Positions 32,084 through 42,986 of a stretch of 64,000 nucleotides of DNA are shown here, in pieces. The position numbers were made by a program, and so were the translations under genes. Location of the stretch: assembly GCF_900107045.1 (NCBI RefSeq), contig NZ_FNON01000016.1:1-64000 (forward strand), given 5' to 3'. This DNA is from Amycolatopsis xylanica. GTDB lineage: Bacteria; Actinomycetota; Actinomycetes; Mycobacteriales; Pseudonocardiaceae. Every line of letters starts with the position of its first letter. The first letter of the stretch is position 1. A model generated the notes under the pieces. It had not been told where the DNA came from. It saw only the letters and a program-made list of their open reading frames with translations, and did no database searches.

Positions 32084-33201
32084 TTGTTCTCTCCCGTCTT
32101 CGCGTAGCCGCGAGCCAGTCCGTCGTCGTACGCGTCGGCGACCCGGAGCAGGAACTCGACTTCCTGCTCGAAATCGTCCCCGCCGACCCCGGCGATGTTC
32201 TCCGGCTGGGCGGCGGGCGGGTCACCCTCGTCATGATGGCGCAGTGCGGCGGCCAGCCAGCGGGCGGTCACGGACGCGTCCGCCAGCTCGGCGGGCACGG
32301 CCCGCCGCTCGACATCGGCGTGCGCCGCGTCCAGGTCGCCGGCATCGACATAGCTGCGCAGCACGACGATCGCGTCCCGGATCTCGACGACCCGGCGGTA
32401 CAGCGGCAGCCGGGCCGGGACGGCGGGCAGGATCCGCGCCATCGGCGCCCGCGCCAGCCGGACGTGCGGCGCGGCCTCGGTCAGCGTCCGCCACAGCGGC
32501 CCCAGCCGCCGGTAGGCGGCGTTGTGGCGGACACGCTGCTGGATGTCGGGGATCAGCGGCAGCGCCGCGCCGATGGCGATGCCGAACGCGGCGACCCCGT
32601 CGATTTCGGAGAACCACGCGATCCAGCGCGGATCGTGCGTCACCAGCCACACCAGGTTGAGCAGCCACGGCAGCGCGTTCGCGAGCCAGCCGAGCGCCAG
32701 GGCGAGCAGCGCCCACCGCATGGCCCAATGATCCATCCGCCGCGCGCCGAGCAGGCACACCACCGCACAGGCCGTCAGCGCCACCACACTGAAACCGCTG
32801 ACCAGGAAGAAATACCCCAGCGGAAGACCGGTATGGCCGGGACGCGGGTTTTGCGGATCGACAGCCACATAGATCCACACGACGACACCCGCGGTGATGG
32901 CCGCGGCCAGGTAAGGCCAGTGCCGGTACTTGCGATGACCGTTGGCGATCAGCACGAACCGAAGCACGGCCGCCGCGCTCACCACCGTCACCAGATGCGT
33001 GCCCAGATACGTCGCGTACCGGCCGAACAGATCGGCGAGCGCGGTCTGCACGACCTCCATGTAGAGGGTGGTGACCACCGTGATCAGCATGACCGACACC
33101 CACAGCGGCCGCTGCCCTCGATCACGGATCGCCTGCGGGAACCGGACGAGGACGACGAGCCACATGCAGAAGACGCCGATTGTCTCGACAGAAAGAGTCA
33201 T
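32080..33201 (-). CDS. Integral membrane protein, MAB_1171c/DUF6545-like
   Basis: 373 residues. About seven transmembrane segments lie in the first 240 residues (for example IGVFCMWLVVLVRF, LWVSVMLITVVTTLYM, YLAAAITAGVVVWIYV, LVSGFSVVALTACAVVCLLG). A cytoplasmic C-terminal helical region of about 130 residues follows, with RRLGPLWRTLTEAAPHV and the ending FEQEVEFLLRVADAYDDGL. The layout matches the putative transporters of the MAB_1171c type, which in actinobacteria sit beside ImmA/IrrE-like proteins and XRE regulators. What it transports or senses is unknown. It lies 16 bp after the metalloprotease gene. Confidence 0.7.
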   Translation of the reverse strand: MTLSVETIGVFCMWLVVLVRFPQAIRDRGQRPLWVSVMLITVVTTLYMEVVQTALADLFGRYATYLGTHLVTVVSAAAVLRFVLIANGHRKYRHWPYLAAAITAGVVVWIYVAVDPQNPRPGHTGLPLGYFFLVSGFSVVALTACAVVCLLGARRMDHWAMRWALLALALGWLANALPWLLNLVWLVTHDPRWIAWFSEIDGVAAFGIAIGAALPLIPDIQQRVRHNAAYRRLGPLWRTLTEAAPHVRLARAPMARILPAVPARLPLYRRVVEIRDAIVVLRSYVDAGDLDAAHADVERRAVPAELADASVTARWLAAALRHHDEGDPPAAQPENIAGVGGDDFEQEVEFLLRVADAYDDGLARGYAKTGENK

Positions 33202-33217
33202 CTCGCGCAGAAACCCG

Positions 33218-33724
33218 CTATCTCGTCCGATGGAATCCGAGCGCCTGCTCGAGCCGCCCCCACAACCCGGTCAACGGCGAGGACACCGGCAGCCGCCCGG
33301 CTCGTTCCAGCAGGAGCGTGGCGACCATTTCCGCCTCCTGCTCCTGCCGCGAGCTGTAGCGGATCCGGGGCAGCACCTGGCGAATCCAGACCGGGTCGCC
33401 CGCGTCCAGATGGCGGTAGAGGTACTGGTTGTCCTCCAGCCCGACTTCGTCGTGCTCGCACAGCATGTGCCCGATCTCGTGCAGGATGATGTGCAGCCGG
33501 TGCAGGCCGGAGGTCTGCTCGTCGTAATAGATGTAGTCACCGCGCTTGGTCGCCAGCCACATCCCGGTCGGGCAGTCGGGCGGCGTCGGCCGCGGCAGCG
33601 GCTTGAGGCGGATGGTGCTGCCCCGCCGGTCGGCGATCTGGTCGCACAGCGCCTGCGCGGTGAACGGGCGCGGCAGCTCGATGTCACGGATGACCTTGCT
33701 GCAATACCGGCGCAATCCGGTCAC
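33218..33724 (-). CDS. ImmA/IrrE-type zinc metalloprotease-like protein
   Basis: 168 residues from a GTG at 33724 with GGAGG 9 bases upstream; the frame also extends to 33799. The zinc site HEIGH is H82-E83-x-x-H86 in HIILHEIGHMLCEHDE. A downstream glutamate-rich helix (SSRQEQEAEMVATLLLERAG) supplies the likely third ligand, as in ImmA/IrrE and the toxin-like relatives. ImmA cleaves phage-type repressors, so an XRE protein in the same locus (31112) is a natural substrate candidate (inference). First gene of a three-gene minus-strand operon. Confidence 0.8.
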   Translation of the reverse strand: MTGLRRYCSKVIRDIELPRPFTAQALCDQIADRRGSTIRLKPLPRPTPPDCPTGMWLATKRGDYIYYDEQTSGLHRLHIILHEIGHMLCEHDEVGLEDNQYLYRHLDAGDPVWIRQVLPRIRYSSRQEQEAEMVATLLLERAGRLPVSSPLTGLWGRLEQALGFHRTR

Positions 33725-33814
33725 CCTCAGCAGCCTCCACGTCCGGTGGTCGATCGGCAACCGACAGTCTAGTTGCGGGCAGGCCGACCTGTCGATCATC
33801 CGGCAGGCCTGGTG

Positions 33815-33889
33815 TGGTGGGCGCAGTAGGGATCGAACCTACGACCGCTCGGGTGTAAACCGAGTGCTCTCCCGCTGAGCTATGCGCCC
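33815..33889 (-). tRNA. tRNA-Val, anticodon UAC
   Basis: On the minus strand, GGGCGCA-TA-GCTCAGCGGGAGAGC gives the acceptor 5' strand and D arm. The anticodon arm is CTCGG-TTTACAC-CCGAG, so the anticodon is TAC (Val). The T arm contains GGTTCGATCCC. The 3' acceptor strand is TGCGCCC, then A and an encoded CCA. All stems pair fully. Its 3' end faces the accessory block at 27-33.8 kb. Confidence 0.95.
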
Positions 33890-33930
33890 CGAGCCGGTGA
33901 CGCCCGGGAGGCGTCACCGAAATGCCGAAC

Positions 33931-34392
33931 TCAGGCGAGTTCGGCCACGGCCTTCTTCCATGCGCTCTGGTCGCGCGCCTCACCGGGCGCGTTGACCTCG
34001 GCGAAGCGGACGATGCCTTCCTTGTCGATCAGGAAGGTGCCGCGGACGGCGAGACCGGCGGTCTCGTTGAAGACGCCGTAGGCCTTGGCGACCTCGCCGT
34101 GCGGCCAGAAGTCGGACAGCAGCGGGAACTGGTAGCCCTGCTGCTCCGCCCACGCCTTGAGCGAGAACGGGGTGTCGACGGAGACGCCGAGCACCTGGAC
34201 GCCCTGGCCGTCGTAGTCGGCGAACTCGTCGCGCAGCTGGCACAGCTCGCCGGTGCAGGTCCCGCTGAACGCGAACGGGTAGAACACCAGCAGGACCGGC
34301 TTGTCACCCTGGAAGGACGACAGCTTGACCGGCTGCTTGTTGTAGTCGTTGAGCGTGAAGTCCGGGGCTTGCGTACCGACCTCGACGGCCAT
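33931..34392 (-). CDS. ahpE: AhpE-type one-cysteine peroxiredoxin
   Basis: 153 residues, the normal length. The thioredoxin-fold active site is YPFAFSGTCTGELCQLRD with the peroxidatic cysteine C46 after the conserved P-x-x-x-(S/T)-x-x-C pattern; C51 is a possible resolving cysteine. Motifs further on (LGVSVDTPFSLKAWA, AVRGTFLIDKEGIVRF) match mycobacterial AhpE. It reduces hydroperoxides and peroxynitrite using low-molecular-weight thiols or mycoredoxin, in the cytoplasm. Encoded between a tRNA and a DUF3052 gene, as in several actinobacteria. Confidence 0.9.
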   Translation of the reverse strand: MAVEVGTQAPDFTLNDYNKQPVKLSSFQGDKPVLLVFYPFAFSGTCTGELCQLRDEFADYDGQGVQVLGVSVDTPFSLKAWAEQQGYQFPLLSDFWPHGEVAKAYGVFNETAGLAVRGTFLIDKEGIVRFAEVNAPGEARDQSAWKKAVAELA

Positions 34393-34465
34393 GCCTCTGT
34401 AGTCCTCTCACCGCGTCGAACCGTGCCTGCGGGTCAACCCTATCGTGTCGCCCGCAGTGCCCGGT

Positions 34466-34894
34466 TCAGCGCTTGGTCTTGGACTTCGGCGGTACGAGCT
34501 TCGTGCCGGCCCAGCCGGCGGCGACGCTGATGTTGGCCGTCTGTGAGAGCCCCACAGTGGGCACCGCTTCCGCGATTTCGCTTGGCTCGACGTGCCCAGG
34601 CTGTCCCGTCTTGGGGGTCAGCACCCAGACCACGCCGTTCTCGTTCAAGAGGCCCCGGACCTCGAGCAGCGCGTCCCCGAGATCACCGTCGTCGTCACGC
34701 CACCACAGCAGCACCACGTCGATGACCTCTTGGGCATCCTCGTCGAGGATGTCAGCGCCGATCGTCTCCTCGATCGCCGAGCGGACGTCCTCATCGACGT
34801 CCTCGTCCCAGCCGATCTCCTGGACCACCATGTCCGGCTTGATCCCAAGCCTCTCGGCGACGCTGTTCTGATCAGCGTCTCCCGCGGCGACCAC
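34466..34894 (-). CDS. DUF3052 family protein
   Basis: 142 residues from the GTG at 34894; a GTG at 34903 is also in frame, but GGAGG (34905-34909) would then be too close. The sequence KPDMVVQEIGWDEDVDEDVR, then LLWWRDDDGDLGDALLEVRG and WVLTPKTGQPGHVEPSEIAE, is typical of DUF3052. This is a small cytoplasmic actinobacterial family of unknown function that is commonly found next to ahpE and aceE, as here. An 11-bp perfect hairpin lies in its 5' leader. Confidence 0.85.
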   Translation of the reverse strand: MVAAGDADQNSVAERLGIKPDMVVQEIGWDEDVDEDVRSAIEETIGADILDEDAQEVIDVVLLWWRDDDGDLGDALLEVRGLLNENGVVWVLTPKTGQPGHVEPSEIAEAVPTVGLSQTANISVAAGWAGTKLVPPKSKTKR

Positions 34895-35286
34895 TGTTTT
34901 CACTCCTCCAACTTACGACGGAGTGAGGCGGCGAACCGCCTCACTCGGGTACACGATGCGACTAGCGAACACTGGTGAGGGCTTGCGCGCAACCGTCCAC
35001 ACCGGATCGGCCACAACTCGTGTCGCAGGGTACGACCCTTACCACCCCCTTCGCGACGGCAATTACGTCGTTCAGGGGCCCCTGCGGTCGGCGCCCCGGC
35101 ACCGGCGTCGCATAGGGTGAGGAGAAGTCGCGCGCGCGATACATCCACGCCGTGGAGATGTCGCGCCCGGGTCGCGCAACGTTACCGGACAGTAGCGGTG
35201 ACGGCGGCGGGATTTGAGACGACGATGGCAGGGATAAGACGCTGCTAGCAGACCGACAGAGCACAAACCATTGGCGAGGAGATCCC
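34895..35286. promoter_or_regulatory. Divergent promoter region between DUF3052 and aceE, with leader hairpin
   Basis: No gene is visible in these 392 bp. GAGTGAGGCGG (34921-34931), four bases, and CCGCCTCACTC (34936-34946) form a perfect hairpin in the DUF3052 leader, just upstream of its ribosome-binding site. The aceE side contains GAGGAGA (about 35274-35281) ahead of a TTG start. Promoters for both genes should lie between about 34960 and 35240. Confidence 0.5.
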
Positions 35287-38082
<2,796 letters not shown>

Positions 38083-38092
38083 AGAAGTGCTA

Positions 38093-38133
38093 GAAAGGAC
38101 CCGGCAGACATCGGATGTCTGCCGGGTCCTTTC
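38093..38133 (+). terminator. Intrinsic terminator after aceE
   Basis: An 18-bp perfect stem (GAAAGGACCCGGCAGACAT region, 38093-38111, with 38115-38133) and a CGG loop, ending in CCTTTC. It lies 11 bp after the aceE stop. Because the stem is symmetrical, AAAGG...CCTTT, it could terminate from either side. Confidence 0.88.
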
Positions 38134-38152
38134 ACATTCGGGAGATGATCGT

Positions 38153-39364
38153 GTGACGAAACGCCGCCTGCCCAAGCCGAGCGAGCTGAAGCAGATCCTT
38201 CGCCCGAAGCCGATCGTCCTCAACCCGACCGAGCGCCGCCTCGCGGGCGCGCACACCATCGCCGACCTGCGGATGCTCGCCCGCAAGCGCACGCCGCGCG
38301 CGGCCTTCGACTACACCGACGGCGCCGCCGAGCTCGAAGACAGCCTGCGCCGCGCGCGGCAGGCCTTCCGCAGCGTGGAATTCCACCCCAACGTGCTGCG
38401 CGGAGTGTCCGATGTGGACACCAGCGTTTCGATACTCGGCAAGCGTTCCGCGCTGCCGTTCGCGTTCGCGCCGACCGGGTTCACGCGCATGATGAACCAC
38501 GAGGGCGAGGCGGCCGTCGCCCGCGTCGCCCAGCGCAACGACATCCCGTTCTCGCTCTCGACCATGGCCACGACCTCGATCGAGGACGCCGCCGCGGCCG
38601 CGCCCGACGCCCGCAAGTGGTTCCAGCTCTACGTCTGGCGCGACCACGGCGCCGGCGAAGATCTGATGAATCGCGCCTGGGCGGCCGGGTACGACACGCT
38701 GCTGCTGACCGTCGACACCCCGGTCGCGGGCGCGCGCCTGCGCGATGTGCGCAATGGTCTGACCATTCCGCCCGCGCTGACCTTGAAGACCTTCCTCGAC
38801 GGCGCGACGCACCCGGCATGGTGGTTCAACCTGCTGACCACCGAGCCGCTGACCTTCGCGTCGCTTTCGCATTTCGACGGCACGGTGGCCGAGCTGCTGA
38901 ACAAGCTCTTCGACCCGACGCTGAACTTCGACGACCTCGACTGGGTGCGCGCGACCTGGCCGGGCAAACTCGTGGTCAAGGGCATCCAGAACGTCTCGGA
39001 CGCCCGTGACGTGGTCAAGCATGGCGCCGACGCGGTGCTCCTGTCCAACCACGGCGGCCGCCAGCTCGACCGCGCGCCGACCCCGATCGAGCTGCTCACC
39101 CCGACACTCGACGCGGTCGGCGACGACGCCGAGGTCTGGGTCGACACCGGCATCCTGTCGGGCGGCGACATCGTCGCGGCCATGGCCCGCGGCGCAAGCG
39201 CTTGCCTCATCGGCCGGGCGTTCCTGTACGGCCTGATGGCGGGCGGCGAGCGCGGCGTCCAGCGGACGGTCGACATCCTGCGCACCGAGATGGTGCGGAC
39301 CATGCAGCTCCTGGGCGTGCGCACGATCGCCGACCTCCAGCCCACCCACGCCACCCTGCGGTAG
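38153..39364 (+). CDS. FMN-dependent alpha-hydroxy acid dehydrogenase (LldD-like)
   Basis: 403 residues from the GTG at 38153 with GGGAG 8 bases upstream. A (beta/alpha)8 flavoenzyme that oxidises L-2-hydroxy acids. Seen: PRAAFDYTDGAAELEDSLRR, ALPFAFAPTGFTRMMNHEGE, FQLYVWRD, LLLTVDTPVAGARLRDVRNG, the FMN-phosphate and proton-relay sequence GKLVVKGIQ, the catalytic histidine in LSNHGGRQLDRAPTP, and WVDTGILSGGDIVAA. Actinobacterial homologues are annotated as lactate or mandelate dehydrogenase-like. The L-lactate permease gene 2 kb further on supports lactate, with a foreign cassette lying between. Pre-mycofactocin synthase (MftD) is a related alternative, but no mycofactocin genes are here. 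Confidence 0.85.
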   Translation: MTKRRLPKPSELKQILRPKPIVLNPTERRLAGAHTIADLRMLARKRTPRAAFDYTDGAAELEDSLRRARQAFRSVEFHPNVLRGVSDVDTSVSILGKRSALPFAFAPTGFTRMMNHEGEAAVARVAQRNDIPFSLSTMATTSIEDAAAAAPDARKWFQLYVWRDHGAGEDLMNRAWAAGYDTLLLTVDTPVAGARLRDVRNGLTIPPALTLKTFLDGATHPAWWFNLLTTEPLTFASLSHFDGTVAELLNKLFDPTLNFDDLDWVRATWPGKLVVKGIQNVSDARDVVKHGADAVLLSNHGGRQLDRAPTPIELLTPTLDAVGDDAEVWVDTGILSGGDIVAAMARGASACLIGRAFLYGLMAGGERGVQRTVDILRTEMVRTMQLLGVRTIADLQPTHATLR

Positions 39365-39446
39365 CAGGACGACCTCGGTATCCACGCCCTCAGCTCGCAC
39401 GAGAGCGTCAGCCAGCTGACCTTCCTAACCGAGTCGTTACATTTGC

Positions 39447-39474
39447 AGTGGGTCGGCACCTTCGCCGACCCACT
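39447..39474 (+). terminator. Hairpin terminator before the low-GC cassette
   Basis: AGTGGGTCGGC (39447-39457), a 6-base loop, GCCGACCCACT (39464-39474): a perfect 11-bp stem, preceded by ATTTGC and followed by GGTGCTTACG. It closes the LldD-like transcript. Confidence 0.75.
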
Positions 39475-39570
39475 GGTGCTTACGAGTGATCATCGATCAT
39501 TTTTGTTACGTTGCAGCTTCCCAGGACGAGTTATCTAGATACACCTGGACAACTCACTGGAAGGGGTCAC

Positions 39571-40692
39571 ATGGCAACGCCCCGAGCTCACTATCGCCCG
39601 ATACTCGTAACCAAACGGGGCGAACTTGCTGCAGTCGAGGAGTTATCCAACGACGCGAAAGCACGAATGACACCTCTGTTTGTCGCACACCCGGTGGAGT
39701 GGAACTACGAGACAGATAGCCCCGCACGAACCGCCCCAGAGCACGTCGCCGGACTCGGCCACAAGCTGGCGAAAGCAATGGGTGCGGGGCGCGCTTTTTT
39801 TGATCCTGTATTCTTAACCGAGAACACGGAATGGCCTTACTCGGAACCGCATCCACTACATACAGTAATCACAGATGCGGCCGAACGACAGCTCCGGCTT
39901 GTACCTGTCGTTGGACTGGGGCGCCACTCTAGCTATACCGCCGCAGCGGCAGAGATTAACCGCAAGACAGGCGAAGGCGCGTGCGTTCGCTTAAGTCCAC
40001 AAGAATGGCCGACAACTCCTTCAAACATCCAAGACCTCGAAAGTCTGCTTACCGCCATTAAAGTCGACCCGACGAACGTGGATTTAATACTCGACCTGGC
40101 GGAAGAAGTCAACAGCAGCCTAGCGGTCGGACTTGTTTCCACCACCTTGTCGACACTGCCACACTCGTCAGATTGGCGTTCGCTTACAATCACAGCCAGC
40201 TCCTTCCCGAAAGACTTGTCTGGCATACAAAAGGGCAATATAACTCGAATCCCGCGTCGCGATTGGAAGCTGTGGAACAGCACGGTCATTTATGCACGCA
40301 ATGAAGGTCGGCGAATTCCCGACTTCGGCGACTACGCCGTCAGCCATCCCGATCCGGTCGTTCAGGCGGACCCGCGAATACTCAGCATCAGTGCGTCGTT
40401 GCGTTATACCGCAGACGCAGACTGGCTCGTGGCAAAAGGAGAACTATTCAAGGGCCGAGGAGGAACGGGGTCAGGTGGTGACGCAGCCATCCATGTAGCA
40501 CAAATGATAGCCGATGCTCCCGAGTACTGCGGACGCGACTACTCCGCTGGCGACCTTTGGATCCATCAGGTCGCAACGACTGCCAGCAACGGCGGCAATC
40601 CCGAACGGTGGCGCCGAACAGCGACCAATCACCATCTCACATTCGTCACAAACAGCCTCGCCAACCCTGGCGAGACTTCAAACGAGATCTGA
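39571..40692 (+). CDS. Beta-family protein (T4 beta protein-like, PF14350 type)
   Basis: 373 residues from the ATG at 39571 (GGAAGGGG 5-12 bases upstream). The family start is clear: HYRPILVTKRGELAAVEELS followed by KARMTPLFVAHPVEW. A TIM-barrel-like alternation of strands and helices follows (LRLVPVVGLGR, GACVRLSPQEW, NVDLILDLAEEV, RSLTITASSFPKDLSG, ILSISASLRYT). The end is GDLWIHQVATTASNGGNPER and HHLTFVTNSLA. Family members occur in mobile and defence-type regions; the function is unknown. Base composition is visibly lower in GC than all neighbours, with TTA leucine codons (as in VFLTEN) and AAA lysine codons. It converges with the sce7726-like gene, overlapping by 47 bp. Confidence 0.78.
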   Translation: MATPRAHYRPILVTKRGELAAVEELSNDAKARMTPLFVAHPVEWNYETDSPARTAPEHVAGLGHKLAKAMGAGRAFFDPVFLTENTEWPYSEPHPLHTVITDAAERQLRLVPVVGLGRHSSYTAAAAEINRKTGEGACVRLSPQEWPTTPSNIQDLESLLTAIKVDPTNVDLILDLAEEVNSSLAVGLVSTTLSTLPHSSDWRSLTITASSFPKDLSGIQKGNITRIPRRDWKLWNSTVIYARNEGRRIPDFGDYAVSHPDPVVQADPRILSISASLRYTADADWLVAKGELFKGRGGTGSGGDAAIHVAQMIADAPEYCGRDYSAGDLWIHQVATTASNGGNPERWRRTATNHHLTFVTNSLANPGETSNEI

Positions 40693-41233
40693 CTACAAAC
40701 TGCAGCTCAGTCAGCTCGACGGACTCGACTAGCCGCTGCCACACCATACGCCGAGGCTTGGAACGCACTCCATGGTCCAAGCCACGTGCAGTAAGTTCCT
40801 CAAGAGCCTCATCGCGCCACAAGAGCTGAACAAGCTGCCACGGATCGACAGATGGATTCGGCGACCCAACCCTAGTCAATACCAGCTCGACACCGACATC
40901 TCCACCGCCAAGCGCCGCATAGACGCGCCACCACTCTGGCAACAGGTCAAAAGCATGATCATGATGTCTATCCGCGACCACCAACGCCGCGTAGTCGAAC
41001 ACCTTCGAGTACACGGTGACCTGAGCCGGAAGCCGCCGAAGCGTATCCCGCGCGCTCTTGATCTCGTATCCCCACAGCGCTCCGTTTACTGCTGCAACAT
41101 CAACCCTGACCAACCCGCCAAGATCAAGTTCGTCGACGAACAGCGTATCCGTACCGGGATGCCACACGCGCATGTCGCGACCAAGCTGCTCGCGAACATC
41201 CCGGTCGTGCACCACGAACTCCGATCGCGTCAT
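40646..41233 (-). CDS. sce7726-family protein, predicted PD-(D/E)xK nuclease
   Basis: 195 residues from the ATG at 41233. The diagnostic stretch is VRVDVAAVNGALWGYEIKSA, then DTLRRLPAQVTVYSKVFDYA and LVVADRHHDHAFDLLPEWW. It matches the sce7726 signature (VDVA-x-(I/V)NG-x-L-x-GYEIKS). D...E-x-K in that strand pair is the arrangement of a restriction-endonuclease-like active site. In other genomes sce7726 genes sit beside a beta-family (sce7725-type) gene, exactly as here, so the two form a known but uncharacterised pair. Low GC compared with flanks. The 3' ends overlap, so antisense interference or co-regulation is possible. Confidence 0.75.
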   Translation of the reverse strand: MTRSEFVVHDRDVREQLGRDMRVWHPGTDTLFVDELDLGGLVRVDVAAVNGALWGYEIKSARDTLRRLPAQVTVYSKVFDYAALVVADRHHDHAFDLLPEWWRVYAALGGGDVGVELVLTRVGSPNPSVDPWQLVQLLWRDEALEELTARGLDHGVRSKPRRMVWQRLVESVELTELQFVVRSRLKSRQGWRGCL

Positions 41234-41423
41234 CAACTCATCAAGAAGTGAAGACGGTAGCCGAACAAGTTCTTCGACACTCGTTCAGCCACGTACACTC
41301 CCGTGCAAAGCCTCTTCGACCGGTCAAGTACGACTGGAGCTTGACGAGGCGCGGGGGTTGTGAGGAAGATCTCGGCCACGCAGTGAAAGGGTGTTTTCGC
41401 ATCGTGGAAACGGGGACCCGGTC

Positions 41424-42986
41424 ATGTTCGTGCAGGAACTCGCGCCGTTAGGCAGTCTCGGCTGGTCCGCTCTCGTCGCCGTGTTACCGCTGGCCACGGT
41501 GCTGGTGCTGCTCGGCGTCGTCCGGATGAAGGCGCACTGGGCGGCGCTGATCGGGCTGGCGGTCGCGCTCGCCGCCGGGATCGCGGTGTTCGGGATGCCG
41601 GTGGGCCAGGCGATCTCGGGCGCGTTCTCGGGCGCCGCGTTCGGGTTGTGGCCGATCATGTGGATCGTCGTGAACGCGCTGTGGATCTACCGGCTGACCG
41701 TGCGGACCGGGCATTTCGACGTGCTGCGGCGCAGCTTCGCGAACGTGTCCGACGATCAGCGGATCCAAGCGCTGATCGTGGCTTTCTGTTTCGGGGCACT
41801 GATGGAAGCGCTTGCCGGCTTCGGGGCGCCGGTCGCGATCAGCGCGGTCATGTTGGTGGCACTGGGTTTCAGCCCGGTCAAGGCCGCCGTCGTGGCGCTC
41901 GTGGCCAACACCGCGCCGGTCGCGTTCGGCGCGATGGGCACACCGGTGGTCACGCTCGCGCAGGTCACCGGGCTGCCGCTGGATCAGGTCTCGTCCATCG
42001 TCGGGCGGCAGACGCCGTTGCTCGCGTTGTTCGTGCCGCTGCTGCTGGTCGTGATCGTCGACGGCAAACGCGGGCTCAGGGAAACCTGGCTGCCCGCGCT
42101 GGTGTGCGGCGTCGCGTTCGGGGTCGTGCAGTTCGCGGTGTCGAACTTCGTGTCCGCGCAGCTCGCCGACATCGGCGCGGCGCTCGCGGGCGCGGCCGCG
42201 CTGGTGCTGGTCGTCGGGGTACGCAGGCGCGGGGAAGGCACGGACGAGCGCAAGGACGTCGTCAAGGCGTACGTGCCTTACGCGCTGATCATCGTGATCT
42301 TCTCGCTCGCGCAGGTGCCGCCGATCAAGAAGCTGCTCGACCAGGCGACCTGGAAGTTCCACTGGCCGCTGCTCAACGTGGCCGCGCCGAACGGGAAACC
42401 CGTGTCCGGCAACAATTTCACCTTCACCCTGCTCAGTACCGGTGGCACGCTCGTGCTGATCGCCGGTGTCATCACGGCGGTGTTCCTGGGTGTTTCGCTC
42501 AAGGACACCGCGCGGGAATGGCTCGCGACGATCAAGGAACTGCGGTTCGCGATCCTGACCGTGATGGGCGTGCTCGCGCTGGCTTACGTGATGAACCTGT
42601 CCGGCCAGACCGCAACCATCGGCAACCTGATCGCCGGCGCGGGCGCGGCGCTCGCGTTCTTCTCGCCGGTGCTGGGCTGGCTCGGCGTCGCCGTCTCCGG
42701 CTCGGACACCTCGGCGAACGCGCTGTTCGGCGCGCTCCAGGTGACCGCGGCGACCAAGACCGGGCTGCCCGCTGACCTGCTGGCGGCGGCGAACAGCTCG
42801 GGTGGCGTGCTGGGCAAGATGATCTCGCCGCAGAACCTGACGATCGCGTGCGTCGCGGCGAGCCTGCCGGGCGAAGAAGGCATGCTGCTGCGCAAGGTCT
42901 TGCCATGGAGCATCGGGCTGCTCCTGCTGATGTGCCTGATCGTGGCCGGTCAGGCGAGCCCGGTGCTCAGCTGGATGCTGCCGTGA
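41424..42986 (+). CDS. lldP: L-lactate permease family transporter
   Basis: 520 residues from the ATG at 41424, about 12 transmembrane helices. Family motifs: RTGHFDVLRRSFANVSDDQR, CFGALMEALAGFGAPVAISA, ANTAPVAFGAMGTPVVTLA, GVAVSGSDTSANALFGALQV, and the C-terminal SSGGVLGKMISPQNLTIACV. It imports L-lactate or glycolate with protons. It would pair with the LldD-like enzyme at 38153, the two now separated by the beta/sce7726 cassette. The 3' end overlaps the convergent pnuC by 20 bp. An ATG at 41391 is in frame but has poor context. Confidence 0.92.
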   Translation: MFVQELAPLGSLGWSALVAVLPLATVLVLLGVVRMKAHWAALIGLAVALAAGIAVFGMPVGQAISGAFSGAAFGLWPIMWIVVNALWIYRLTVRTGHFDVLRRSFANVSDDQRIQALIVAFCFGALMEALAGFGAPVAISAVMLVALGFSPVKAAVVALVANTAPVAFGAMGTPVVTLAQVTGLPLDQVSSIVGRQTPLLALFVPLLLVVIVDGKRGLRETWLPALVCGVAFGVVQFAVSNFVSAQLADIGAALAGAAALVLVVGVRRRGEGTDERKDVVKAYVPYALIIVIFSLAQVPPIKKLLDQATWKFHWPLLNVAAPNGKPVSGNNFTFTLLSTGGTLVLIAGVITAVFLGVSLKDTAREWLATIKELRFAILTVMGVLALAYVMNLSGQTATIGNLIAGAGAALAFFSPVLGWLGVAVSGSDTSANALFGALQVTAATKTGLPADLLAAANSSGGVLGKMISPQNLTIACVAASLPGEEGMLLRKVLPWSIGLLLLMCLIVAGQASPVLSWMLP

